Source: an uncultured Psychrobacter sp. (GTDB lineage Bacteria; Pseudomonadota; Gammaproteobacteria; Pseudomonadales; Moraxellaceae). Taken from it: a stretch of DNA of 64,000 nt. The translations under genes were made by a program, and so were the position numbers. Positions within the stretch are counted from its first letter, which is position 1. Each line of letters begins with the position of its first letter. Below the pieces are notes generated by a model. The model worked only from the letters and a program-made list of their open reading frames with translations, was not told the origin of the DNA and did not search any database. Location: the NCBI RefSeq assembly GCF_947495825.1, contig NZ_CANMAH010000010.1:1-64000 (forward strand), given 5' to 3'. This document shows positions 7,975 to 16,863 of this stretch, in pieces.

Positions 7975-9156
7975 AGGACAACTCCTTTTGCCTGACATAA
8001 ATACAAGATTAATGATTGATTTTTAACAAGTCATTGTGGTTTAGCGTATATTGTCCAAATTTATAGCGTTTATAACGTAAGCATAGAGCTATACAATACA
8101 AGGGACTAAAACAGAATGACCAATCAATATAACCAATCAAAAACTACCAACAACATGAACACGTTCGAAACAGCTTTTCATAACATTAAAATCTTATAAA
8201 AGACATAACAACCTGTGTAATACTGCTGATAATACAACGTAACTTATAAATTTAAGGGAGGTTTATATAAAATAACGCTCCGTCGTTTTTATCTAACCTT
8301 TTTAAAGTTTTATGTATCTGACGTCTTTTAACTTGAGTCTAGAATATATAAAGTTAACAGTACAATTTAAGTTTTAAATAAGTCTATGGTTAATTAGGCA
8401 ATATTATTATAATTATGAAGCTTAACCTCTTAATTACTGTTATTTATACATATGCGTTTTATATTTGTTGTCATAAGAAAAATGTATATATGAATTGTAC
8501 AAAACAATGAAAACAGTACATCTGCTATAAAAGTCAAATAATTGTCTTACTATTATTAAACTGGTTAGTCATAAACTTATTAGGAATATATACAATATTT
8601 ATCCAATTAACAATAAATAAATGTAAATTACTTATTGTAACTAAATGTTTATTTAACAGAAACCTAACACAACTCCCTGTGCTTATTAGCGTGAAAACGA
8701 TTATTTACCTATCGTTATATGCCAAAAAAGGACAATTTTCATTGACATCTTAATATTTATATTCGCTTTACGCCATTTATTTTAGAAATAAATTACCTTG
8801 AGTAGTAATGCAGGTTGATAGTAGGCATCCAAATAGTGATAATTTAATCAAACCCGTTGTATAGCTAAGAGATGTATTTACAATTTGAGCTTATTGCCTC
8901 CTAACTCATCAGCGTAAAAGAGCCAAAATGCTTATAGTAAGTTAAAATGTAGATACAGAAGAGCTGGGTTCAGTTACAGTTTAAGTAACGAATAAAAGCA
9001 TTTTGAAGAATGATCGAAGATAACCTTCGTAGTAACGGTTACTAATAGTGTCCCGCTATAGATTTTAAGATAGCGTCAACTATGAGACCATCGGGCAAAA
9101 TATAAGCTTATGATGCAAGTGACAGCATCACTAATATATAAAATGAAGGTGAAAGT
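7975..9156. other. 1.2 kb gene-free, very AT-rich divergent intergenic region
   Basis: No reading frame here has a plausible start, ribosome site and protein-like composition. The region must hold the promoters of the leftward DUF4212/symporter pair and the rightward AGCS symporter. The left part (to about 8920) is plain AT-rich DNA in which I see no defined element. The right part (8924-9130) contains several inverted repeats, described separately. Confidence 0.6.
8924..9130 (+). promoter_or_regulatory. candidate structured 5' leader of the AGCS symporter gene
   Basis: Six complementary pairs lie in series. CAAAATGCTT (8924-8933) pairs with 8996-9005 and encloses GTTAC/GTAAC (8973-8977, 8985-8989). 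Then come CGAAG/CTTCG (9015-9019, 9025-9029), the 15-base palindrome TAGTAACGGTTACTA (9030-9044), CGCTAT/ATAGCG (9054-9059, 9070-9075) and TGATGC/GCATCA (9111-9116, 9125-9130). The last ends just before the ribosome site (AAGGTG, 9146-9151). It may be a cis-regulatory RNA or a cluster of operators. I could not match it to the glycine riboswitch or any other riboswitch I know. Confidence 0.35.
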
Positions 9157-10653
9157 ATGGGTGAAGGGATAGTAGGTTGGTTCAATAACATCGTAAATTA
9201 TGGTGTTAGTATCATTTGGGGTAACAATGAGTGGTTAATTGTTAATAACCCTTGGTATGGGCTATTAATGTTTGTACTAATTGGTGCTGGTCTTTATTTT
9301 ACAGTGGTTACACGTTTTATTCAGTTTCGTCATTTTGGACATATGTGGAAATTGTTACGTGTGTCCAATCAAGGCCGTAAAGATGGAGGAATCAGCTCGT
9401 TTGAAGCTTTGATGACCTCTCTTGCCGCGCGGGTCGGTACGGGTAATCTGGCAGGGGTGGCGATTGCTATTTATCTTGGCGGGCCTGGGGCTGTGTTTTG
9501 GATGTGGATGACTGCAATTGTTGGTATGTCAACCAGCTTCATCGAGTCGACCTTAGCACAAGCATATAAAGTACCGCACAACGATAATGTATACCGCGGT
9601 GGACCTGCTTACTATATTGAAAAAGGCCTAGGTAAACGCTGGCTTGCGATATTTTTCTCAATATGTTTGCTCGTTGCGTTCGGTTTGGCTTTTAATGGTG
9701 TGCAATCAAATACCATCGCACAGGCGACCAATGAAGCATTTGGTATCCCTACGTGGATGACAGGCGTTGTGTTGGTCTTACTGGTTGCACCAGTGGTGTT
9801 CGGTGGCTTACGTTCGGTTGCACGTATCGCTGGTAAAATCGTCCCAGTAATGGCCATCTTATACATATTACTAGCGCTATTTATTATCGTCACTAACTTT
9901 AGTCAATTTCCAGCCGCTATCGCATTTATTGTCAAGTCTGCATTTGGTTTTGAGCAAGCAGCAGGTGGTGTCATTGGTTATGGTATTGCTCAGGCAATGA
10001 TTAACGGTATTAAGCGTGGCCTTTTCTCCAACGAAGCAGGTATGGGTTCAGCGCCTAATGCTGCTGCAACTGCTAAAAGCCATCCAGATCATCCAGCGGT
10101 ACAAGGCTTTATGCAAATGCTGGGTGTCTTTATGGATACGTTAATTATTTGTACTGCAACAGCGTCCATCATTATTCTATCAGGTGTGGTTGATCCAAAC
10201 GTTGAACAAGAAGGTATTCAGCTGACGCAGTTGGCTTTATCACAGTATGTTGGTGATCTGGGTGTGGTCTTCGTTGCCATTGCTATTTTCTTTTTCTCAT
10301 TTACCTCTATTATTGCCAATTACAGTTATGGCGAGTCTAATCTTGAGTTTATCTCTGGTGCCAAAAATGCCAAGGTCATGATTATGATCTTCCGCTTTAT
10401 GGTATTAGGAATGGTGTTCGTCGGTGCTATTGCCAGCCTACCTGCGATATGGAACTTTGCTGATTTGTCTATGGGGCTTATGGCTTTAACCAACTTAGTA
10501 GCTATCTTAATCTTGTCACCTGTGGCACTTAGAATATTGCGTGACTATGAGCGTCAAGTCAAAGAAGGCAAAACTGGGGATCAAATCAAATTTGACCCTG
10601 ATGACTTTGTTAAGTTAAAAGATGAAGCAAATCGCGATGCTTGGACCGATTAG
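9157..10653 (+). CDS. sodium:alanine/glycine symporter, AGCS family
   Basis: This 498-residue protein is a member of the alanine or glycine:cation symporter family (AlsT/DagA/AgcS type), which imports small neutral amino acids with sodium. Diagnostic segments include SFEALMTSLAARVGTGNLAG (about 88-107), which forms the substrate/sodium site, and FSNEAGMGSAPNAAATA (about 291-307). There are about eleven hydrophobic segments and a short charged C-terminal tail. The gene stands alone between a long untranslated region and a bidirectional terminator. Substrate preference between alanine and glycine is not decidable here. Confidence 0.95.
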   Translation: MGEGIVGWFNNIVNYGVSIIWGNNEWLIVNNPWYGLLMFVLIGAGLYFTVVTRFIQFRHFGHMWKLLRVSNQGRKDGGISSFEALMTSLAARVGTGNLAGVAIAIYLGGPGAVFWMWMTAIVGMSTSFIESTLAQAYKVPHNDNVYRGGPAYYIEKGLGKRWLAIFFSICLLVAFGLAFNGVQSNTIAQATNEAFGIPTWMTGVVLVLLVAPVVFGGLRSVARIAGKIVPVMAILYILLALFIIVTNFSQFPAAIAFIVKSAFGFEQAAGGVIGYGIAQAMINGIKRGLFSNEAGMGSAPNAAATAKSHPDHPAVQGFMQMLGVFMDTLIICTATASIIILSGVVDPNVEQEGIQLTQLALSQYVGDLGVVFVAIAIFFFSFTSIIANYSYGESNLEFISGAKNAKVMIMIFRFMVLGMVFVGAIASLPAIWNFADLSMGLMALTNLVAILILSPVALRILRDYERQVKEGKTGDQIKFDPDDFVKLKDEANRDAWTD

Positions 10654-10699
10654 GCTTTACTATGTAGTCATTCAACTGAGTTGTTGAATAGTTAAACAC

Positions 10700-10733
10700 A
10701 AAAAACCGCTCTTATCATTAAGGGCGGTTTTTA
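10700..10733. terminator. bidirectional terminator between AGCS and ETF-QO genes
   Basis: An 11-bp stem (AAACCGCTCTT at 10703-10713 with 10720-10730) is flanked by A-run and T-run, so it can terminate both converging transcripts. Confidence 0.85.
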
Positions 10734-10793
10734 TTAAAAAGCGACTAATGGTTTGTGGAAAATTATCTCAAGCATCATTTATTCAAGCATAGT

Positions 10794-12701
10794 TTACATG
10801 TTTGGATAGTTAGGACCGCCGCCGCCTTCTGGCGTTACCCATGTGATATTCTGTGACGGATCTTTAATATCACAAGTTTTACAGTGGACACAGTTTTGGG
10901 CGTTGATGACAAACTTTGCACCTTCAGCGTCTTTTGTCACTTCATAAACACCAGCTGGGCAGTATAAACGTGCAGGTTCAGCATACAACGGCAGGTTAAT
11001 AGATACAGGTACTGTCGGATCTGTCAGCTTTAAGTGTGTAGGTTGGTTTTCTGCATGATTGGTGTTAGAGATAAATACTGAAGACAATTTATCAAATACC
11101 AGTTTACCATCAGGCTTAGGATATACGGGCTGATATGCATGAGCTGCACGCTCTAGCTGATCGTAGTCTTTTAAATTATCATGAATAGTCAATGGCATTT
11201 TGCCACGTAGAATGTTTTGGTCGATGAAGTTAAACGCACCGCCCATCCATTGGCCCATACGGTGCATTGCAGGCGCAAAGTTACGTGCCTCATAATTATC
11301 TTGATAAAGCCACGACTCTTTATACATCGTGCTGTATGCAACCACATCATCATGCTGACGCTCAGCCTGTAGTGCTTCAAAGATTGCTTCAGCTGCCAGC
11401 ATGCCTGACTTCATTGAAGTGTGTGTGCCTTTGATTTTTGCTGGATTCAAAAACCCTGCATCATCACCCACAAGTACGCCGCCTGGGAAAGTAAATTTCG
11501 GTAAAGAGTTGAGACCGCCTTTGGTCAAAGCGCGCGCACCGTAAGAGACGCGTTTACCACCTTCTAGGATATTGCGAATAAGCGGATGTAACTTTAGGCG
11601 TTGCATTTCGTCAAACGGTGACATATACGGGTTAGAATACGATAAATCGATGACCATACCGAAGCTGACTTGGTTGTTTTCGTCAAAGTATAACCACCAG
11701 CCGCCAGTCGACCCTGTGTCAGTTAAAGGCCAACCTGAACCGTGCATGACCACACCTTGCTCGTGTTTGTCAGGTGAAACTTCCCATAGCTCTTTTAGAC
11801 CAATACCATAATGCTGCGGATCAGAGTCTTTATCTAGGCTAAAACGGCTGATTAGGCGTTTGCCAAGGTGACCACGGCAACCTTCAGCAAAGATAGTATA
11901 TTTGGCCAGAAGCTCATAACCTGGCTCAAAACTGGCTTTGGCTTCACCATCAGCAGCTACGCCCATATCTCCTGTCAAGATACCTTTTACTGAACCGTCA
12001 TCGTTATATAAAATATCAGAAGCAGGGAAGCCTGGGAACATCATGACTTCTAGCTCTTCTGCCTGCTCAGCAAGCCAGCGCACGACATTGCCTAGCGAGA
12101 CAATATAATTGCCTTCATTATGCATGCTGGCTGGTACGATCGAATCCATCAGCTTCGTGCTTTTGGTCTCAGAGCCGAGCATATAAACGCGATCTTCGAT
12201 AGCAGGCACGTTTAAAGGCGCACCTTTAGCTTTCCAGTCAGGTATTAATTCGTCCAAAGCACGAGGCTCAATCACCGCACCTGATAATATGTGCGCGCCA
12301 AACTCAGAGCCTTTTTCGACGACACATACCATAAACTCGTCGTTGCCTGCTTCAATAGCCAGCTGTCGTAAGCGAATAGCAGCAGACAGACCTGAAGGGC
12401 CACCACCGACGATAATAACGTCGAACTCCATCGATTCGCGCTCGATTTCAGGCTCTACTGGCTCAGGTTCAGGTGCTGTTTCAGCAGGTGCTTTGTCAAC
12501 AAGGTTGTCTTCGGTAGCTTCTTCTTCAATAACTTCTTCAGTGACAGCAGCTTCAGTTGATGCTTTTTCAGCAGAGTCTTCTTCTACAATGACTTCGGTC
12601 GTCGCTGGAGACTCTGTATTGGATGTATCTACAGTGCTTGGTGCGTCAGTATTGACGATATCAGCATCAACGACTGGCGTTTGTTTATCTTGCTCTTGCA
12701 T
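10794..12701 (-). CDS. electron transfer flavoprotein-ubiquinone oxidoreductase with acidic N-terminal extension
   Basis: ETF-QO takes electrons from electron transfer flavoprotein, reduced by acyl-CoA dehydrogenases and others, and passes them to ubiquinone in the membrane. From about residue 91 the protein is normal: FAD-binding FDVIIVGGGPSGLSAA, a central quinone-binding domain, and a C-terminal 4Fe-4S motif with Cys in CPAGVYEV and NCVHCKTCDIKDP. Residues 1-90 are a low-complexity stretch rich in Glu, Thr, Ala, Val and Pro with no signal peptide. The long start is supported by TAGGAG five bases upstream; the internal ATG at 12431 has no good site. The enzyme would work downstream of FadBA-linked fatty acid oxidation. 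Confidence 0.95.
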   Translation of the reverse strand: MQEQDKQTPVVDADIVNTDAPSTVDTSNTESPATTEVIVEEDSAEKASTEAAVTEEVIEEEATEDNLVDKAPAETAPEPEPVEPEIERESMEFDVIIVGGGPSGLSAAIRLRQLAIEAGNDEFMVCVVEKGSEFGAHILSGAVIEPRALDELIPDWKAKGAPLNVPAIEDRVYMLGSETKSTKLMDSIVPASMHNEGNYIVSLGNVVRWLAEQAEELEVMMFPGFPASDILYNDDGSVKGILTGDMGVAADGEAKASFEPGYELLAKYTIFAEGCRGHLGKRLISRFSLDKDSDPQHYGIGLKELWEVSPDKHEQGVVMHGSGWPLTDTGSTGGWWLYFDENNQVSFGMVIDLSYSNPYMSPFDEMQRLKLHPLIRNILEGGKRVSYGARALTKGGLNSLPKFTFPGGVLVGDDAGFLNPAKIKGTHTSMKSGMLAAEAIFEALQAERQHDDVVAYSTMYKESWLYQDNYEARNFAPAMHRMGQWMGGAFNFIDQNILRGKMPLTIHDNLKDYDQLERAAHAYQPVYPKPDGKLVFDKLSSVFISNTNHAENQPTHLKLTDPTVPVSINLPLYAEPARLYCPAGVYEVTKDAEGAKFVINAQNCVHCKTCDIKDPSQNITWVTPEGGGGPNYPNM

Positions 12702-13088
12702 ACCTACTCCTAAACTCTATAGTGGCTTATCTATGGGTACGATCGCACTTAAATAATATGGCTTGCGACACAAGTACCTCTCAGACATATGGCTGCCCGA
12801 TAAAAACTGTCTTTGCGGCATTAATCGACAATATCTTCATTGAGATCATATTAATGAACAACATAATAAAGGACAATCAAAACGACATACTTATCGTCAT
12901 CTTAATAAAATTCGTTACTCATTATAAAAGAAAAGTCCTATAAACACGATACGCATTTATAGATATCGGTGTTAAGGTAAGACTAATACGATGAGTATGT
13001 AAAGTCTAATCGTTTTATCATACCCGAAACTATAATTAATAGTAGTGCTGTCGTTATCAAACTCTGATGAATATTAGGAAACCACGCT
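12702..13088. other. intergenic region between ETF-QO and DUF1285 genes
   Basis: This 387-base divergent spacer should contain both promoters. It is AT-rich from about 12840. I found no convincing small gene, repeat or hairpin. One open frame (12722-12943) has hydrophobic, chance-like composition and no ribosome site. Confidence 0.5.
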
Positions 13089-13781
13089 ATGAATAGCAAC
13101 AAAATTAATGATACTAGCGATTTGGCCATGACAGCGCACAACGATGTTAAGGACAGTGGCGCGCACGCTCCAAGTCTAAACAACTTAGACTCACTAAGCC
13201 AGTATTTGAAGTCATCCGCTAGTACTCGTCAGGGACGATCTATACCGCCACTTGAGAAGTGGCAACCAGAGCAGACGATAGATATGGATTTGGTCATCAA
13301 AGCAAATGGAGAGTGGTGGCATGAAGGAGGGATAGTGACCCGGCAGTCATTGGTTAGTTTGTTTGCCACTATTTTATGGAAGGAAGAAACCAATGGCATT
13401 ATTGAGTATTTTTTAAAGACACCAGCACAAAAGCTGCGTATTCAAGTTGAAGATGTCCCATTATTGATTAATGATGTAGGCATCGTGACTGAAGATGGCG
13501 TAAGCTGGTTAGAGTTTACAACGATGACAGGTGATGTAGTACGTTTGGATAACGAGCATCCCATTGAGCTGCGCTCTTATAAGCCTACGACTAAAGATGG
13601 TACAGCAGAGGAGCAGGTGCGTCCTTACATGCTCGTTCGTAATGGATTAACTGCGTTGATTGGCCGTAATACATTTTATCACTTAACAGAGATCGGTCAG
13701 TTGACAGAGCAAAACGATGAAGTAATACTGACTTTAGAGAGTGGAGGCCAGTCTTATCAATTACTCATGCCTACTGATTAA
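13089..13781 (+). CDS. DUF1285 domain protein
   Basis: The 230-residue protein matches the DUF1285 pattern: an IDMDLVIKANGEWWHEGGIVTR segment (about 71-92), LVSLFATIL, then YFLKTPAQKLRIQVEDVPLLI (about 110-132). No molecular function is established for the family that I know of. The first 50 residues are polar and probably disordered. AGGAAA precedes the ATG at a good distance. The next gene, murI, follows after about 170 bases on the same strand, so cotranscription is possible. Confidence 0.88.
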   Translation: MNSNKINDTSDLAMTAHNDVKDSGAHAPSLNNLDSLSQYLKSSASTRQGRSIPPLEKWQPEQTIDMDLVIKANGEWWHEGGIVTRQSLVSLFATILWKEETNGIIEYFLKTPAQKLRIQVEDVPLLINDVGIVTEDGVSWLEFTTMTGDVVRLDNEHPIELRSYKPTTKDGTAEEQVRPYMLVRNGLTALIGRNTFYHLTEIGQLTEQNDEVILTLESGGQSYQLLMPTD

Positions 13782-13954
13782 TTTTACTCATTATAAGAAT
13801 GAATATCTCCATTGAGGACGAGTGCGTCAAACGTTGACATGCTTTGAAATAAGTTATTTTATCAAATAATACGGCAATACATTGTGAACCAACATCTTAA
13901 TCTTGCTAGGTTAGCTCTAGCCCATAACATACATCACAATAGCAGTACTGAGCT

Positions 13955-14887
13955 ATGAGTACTGCTGATCCTGTTTTGTCTTCAATACCGAATAGACTCT
14001 TTACCAATCCTAGCGATATAACAGTCGATTTAGTCGATTATAAAAACGATATTAATCATAAAAATGACTTGGCACCAATTGGTCTCTTTGATTCTGGCGT
14101 GGGTGGACTTTCGGTTTATCTGCATTTAGCGCAGCAACTACCGTCTGAACGCTATATCTATTATGCTGATACGCTGCATGTACCTTATGGCAATCGTGAG
14201 AGTCAAGATATTAAAGAATTGACATTGACAGCAGTAGAATGGCTGTACCAAAGAGGCTGTAAGCTTGTCGTTATCGCTTGTAATAGCGCTTCTGCACATG
14301 GGTTAGAGGCTGCACGTCGACATTACCCAAGCCTTCCTATCGTAGGTTTGGTCCCAGCACTTAAACCTGCTGTCATAGCCAGCGACAGTGGTCATGTGGC
14401 CGTACTGGCTACCAAAGCAACGCTGGACGGTACATTACTCAATCAAGTCATTAGTGATGTTGCGTTACCTAGCGGGACTCAGGTAACCAAATATTTTGAT
14501 CCGCAATTGGTGCCATGGGTAGAGTCTGGTATGCCAGAGACGTCTGAGGTCGCACAGCGTTTGCGCCAACAATTACAACACTTTGCCCATGCTAAGGTAG
14601 ACTACTTGGTATTAGGGTGTACTCATTATCCCTTTTTTAAAGAGTTTTTGATTAATGAGATTAAATCGAAACAATTTGCCATACAAGTAGTAGACTCGGG
14701 ACAAGCAATTGCCACGCGTGTACAGTCTTTGCTTGCCGAAAAAAAACTATTGGCTCAAAAGGCTTCGTTAGTGACTTGTCATGATAAGCCGCCGCTGATT
14801 TTTTATGCGTCCAAGCATGATGAGCGGTTGGATAAACTGGTAACGCGCCTGTTGGGAGAACAGGTAAAAATAGAATATATGTTTTAG
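13955..14887 (+). CDS. murI: glutamate racemase
   Basis: The enzyme interconverts L- and D-glutamate, supplying D-glutamate for peptidoglycan. The two catalytic cysteines are in IACNSASA (Cys109) and LGCTHYPFF (Cys222), and the substrate segments FDSGVGGLSV (about 45-54) and DTLHVPYG are present. The protein has about 40 extra N-terminal residues before the conserved PIGLFDSG. No later in-frame ATG lies ahead of the core, so the extension seems real, although the ribosome site is weak. A terminator lies about 150 bases downstream. Confidence 0.95.
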   Translation: MSTADPVLSSIPNRLFTNPSDITVDLVDYKNDINHKNDLAPIGLFDSGVGGLSVYLHLAQQLPSERYIYYADTLHVPYGNRESQDIKELTLTAVEWLYQRGCKLVVIACNSASAHGLEAARRHYPSLPIVGLVPALKPAVIASDSGHVAVLATKATLDGTLLNQVISDVALPSGTQVTKYFDPQLVPWVESGMPETSEVAQRLRQQLQHFAHAKVDYLVLGCTHYPFFKEFLINEIKSKQFAIQVVDSGQAIATRVQSLLAEKKLLAQKASLVTCHDKPPLIFYASKHDERLDKLVTRLLGEQVKIEYMF

Positions 14888-15033
14888 CTGTTAGATCAAT
14901 AGTTTATATATTCTTTTATAGCGGTTCGCGATATTTAGTAGCCTGATATGCTATCGTTACTAGAATAATTGTCACTAAGCAATCACAAATCGTCCATATT
15001 TTGCTAAGATTGTGCTAAGTTTATATTTATAAA

Positions 15034-15057
15034 GCCTAACTGTTTGGGCGTTTTTTT
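15034..15057 (+). terminator. intrinsic terminator after murI
   Basis: A 6-bp stem GCCTAA/TTGGGC (15034-15049, one G-U pair) with a CTGT loop is followed by G and seven T. Confidence 0.75.
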
Positions 15058-15092
15058 ATGTCATTATTGTCACTGTCGTTGTAGAGGTTATA

Positions 15093-16118
15093 TTGCAAAA
15101 TCGTCGCTATCACGTTCATATAATATGCGTAGCTCATGAGCAGCCGTTGGTATTAGACGGTTTGGCAGTGTTTTTTCAATCTCGTGCATTCTTAACTTAT
15201 GATGTCTCACCCAGATTGCCACAAGCTTCTTTATATGGGCGACAATCTATTGATGCGTGCGATTACGCAATCGTCGTCATCGGTGACAGCTATGGCACGA
15301 CACAGAATCTAGGTGTTAGCCAAATGCATTTGAGCTATTTAAGTGCAAGAGCCAAGCTTAAACCTATGTTTGTGTTAGTGAGATCTCAAAACCGCACTGC
15401 CGATATAGGTCGTCAACTACACGACTTCACCCGCTTGGTGGAGCAACAGGTAGAAGACATTTATTATTATGATGACAATACCAATATTGATGAGCTTTTG
15501 AAGATCGCTTATGACAATGCCGTTGCCAAATTAAATGTGATAGCAAGTTGGACAAAAAAAGATCGTAGAGTCAAAGACGCCATAACTCAAAGTCAGGTAA
15601 CGCAGCGTAATTCTGCGTCGAAGTCGAGCACTTTTACTAATGCAAGTCGCAAGTCTGATGAGGATGATAAACTCATTAGCCCACCAGTCGAGATTATTGA
15701 TGCAACGGATAACATCACGCAATCTATTGATTTGTCAGAAAAATTCGATATGGAGTACAGCGCTCAAGCTTATGAAGGTGGTAACTTAACCGATATCACA
15801 ATGTCCACGAGCCTGACTTGGGAGCAAATATTACATGCGCTGGCACGTATGCCTGGGGCTTTTTCAAATCACGGCTTGCAAGGCTGCTTAAATCGTCTAA
15901 TTACTATTAAGGCAGATAAAGATATCAAAAAAATGATGCCGAATGTCCATGCAGTTTCACGCTGCCAAATTGCCCAAAATGATTTAATTAAACTACAAAG
16001 CCTATTAGTGGCTGCTAACTGGATTCAATTAACAGCTTCAGGTGCAAGGACATCACAAGAGTTATGGAAACTGACTTTTTATGCCAAGAAAATATTTAAA
16101 GACAGCAGTGCACAATAA
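15093..16118 (+). CDS. DUF4062-like protein of unknown function
   Basis: Residues 7-130 resemble DUF4062, a nucleotide-hydrolase-like domain often found at the N terminus of larger signalling or defence proteins: an alternating beta/alpha start (HIICVAHEQPLVLDGL), then CDYAIVVIGDSYGTT (about 57-71), SQMHLSYLSARAKLKPMFVLV and a C-terminal helix. A polar, Ser/Asp/Thr-rich linker spans about 160-235 and a second helical domain about 235-341. The start is TTG with GAGG five bases upstream; no earlier ATG fits, as the terminator of murI lies just upstream. It stands alone, so no role can be inferred from neighbours. Confidence 0.72.
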   Translation: MQNRRYHVHIICVAHEQPLVLDGLAVFFQSRAFLTYDVSPRLPQASLYGRQSIDACDYAIVVIGDSYGTTQNLGVSQMHLSYLSARAKLKPMFVLVRSQNRTADIGRQLHDFTRLVEQQVEDIYYYDDNTNIDELLKIAYDNAVAKLNVIASWTKKDRRVKDAITQSQVTQRNSASKSSTFTNASRKSDEDDKLISPPVEIIDATDNITQSIDLSEKFDMEYSAQAYEGGNLTDITMSTSLTWEQILHALARMPGAFSNHGLQGCLNRLITIKADKDIKKMMPNVHAVSRCQIAQNDLIKLQSLLVAANWIQLTASGARTSQELWKLTFYAKKIFKDSSAQ

Positions 16119-16439
16119 TCACATCAAAGCTTATAGATTGAATCACTCTAATCATCTCATCGTTAAAACTTATCTTTTAGAATAAGTAGACAAAAGTAGC
16201 AAGCATCACAGTTGATGATTGTAGATGATGACAGGCTACGTTTTGTAATACAAAGCATACGAGGCAGTAGTTGTTAATCTATTACAGACTAGCGATAATA
16301 AGTTAATAGATAAAGTATATTCTATTAAATAAATAGCACGCTGCAGATAATATTTATAAATATAAAAACTTATAAAAAGCGATTTTGCAAAACTTTGGAA
16401 TACTAGACCAGCTATGTTGAACTATTAAAGGAGAGTATA
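16119..16439. other. intergenic region with a short palindrome
   Basis: This AT-rich 320-base stretch contains a perfect 13-base palindrome, TTTGTAATACAAA (16242-16254). I see no gene or terminator. It probably holds the promoter of the small acidic protein that follows. Confidence 0.4.
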
Positions 16440-16739
16440 ATGACTAACTCTAAGCATGACGAGCTAAACCATGAACTTGATGGCTTAGAAAAAGCAATGC
16501 ATGATGCCGATCAATTTCGTACACTAGAAGAGCAAGTGGCAGACATGAAGCGCCGCGGCATTGATCCTACGAAAGTCTACAAAGACTTGGATAGAAAAGA
16601 AGAAGATGCTGATTGGGGTGATGCAACTTGGAAAGAAAACGGTAAGTGGGAACCCAAGACACCAGCTGATTTGGACGAGAAAGCTCGTGAAGAATGGGGT
16701 GGTGACAACGGTAAGCCAAATCCACCTCCTATCGTTTAA
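16440..16739 (+). CDS. small acidic orphan protein
   Basis: I do not recognise this 99-residue protein. It is highly charged and hydrophilic, with no membrane segment or cysteine. The first half is predicted helical (DGLEKAMHDADQFRTLEEQV), followed by an MKRRGIDPTKVYKDLDRKE segment and a Trp-rich tail with WGDATW, NGKWEP and EEWGG before a Pro-rich end. A very good ribosome site (AAAGGAGA) and a strong downstream terminator show that it is a real, separately expressed gene. It may be a cytosolic accessory or stress protein, but nothing in the sequence proves this. Confidence 0.8.
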   Translation: MTNSKHDELNHELDGLEKAMHDADQFRTLEEQVADMKRRGIDPTKVYKDLDRKEEDADWGDATWKENGKWEPKTPADLDEKAREEWGGDNGKPNPPPIV

Positions 16740-16805
16740 GTCCTTCTAGTTATTGATACTATTCACGAAAGCCTTAATACAAGCCTTTTGATGAATCAAA
16801 AGATG

Positions 16806-16839
16806 AAAAAGCCACGCTATGAGTAGCGTGGCTTTTTTT
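16806..16839. terminator. bidirectional terminator
   Basis: A perfect 9-bp stem GCCACGCTA/TAGCGTGGC (16811-16832) with a TGAG loop is flanked by five A and seven T. It serves the small acidic gene and the converging transglycosylase gene. Confidence 0.9.
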
Positions 16840-16863
16840 AGTTTAATATATTAATACTTACAA

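Noticed and set aside
8860-9156. Glycine riboswitch upstream of the AGCS symporter
   Set aside because: Symporters of this family are often under glycine riboswitches, but the conserved aptamer bases (GCCGAAGG and the later TCAGGCAA-type segment) are absent.
12722-12943. 73-residue open frame before DUF1285
   Set aside because: No ribosome site, Ile/Asn-rich composition expected of translated AT-rich DNA, and it lies in a divergent promoter region.
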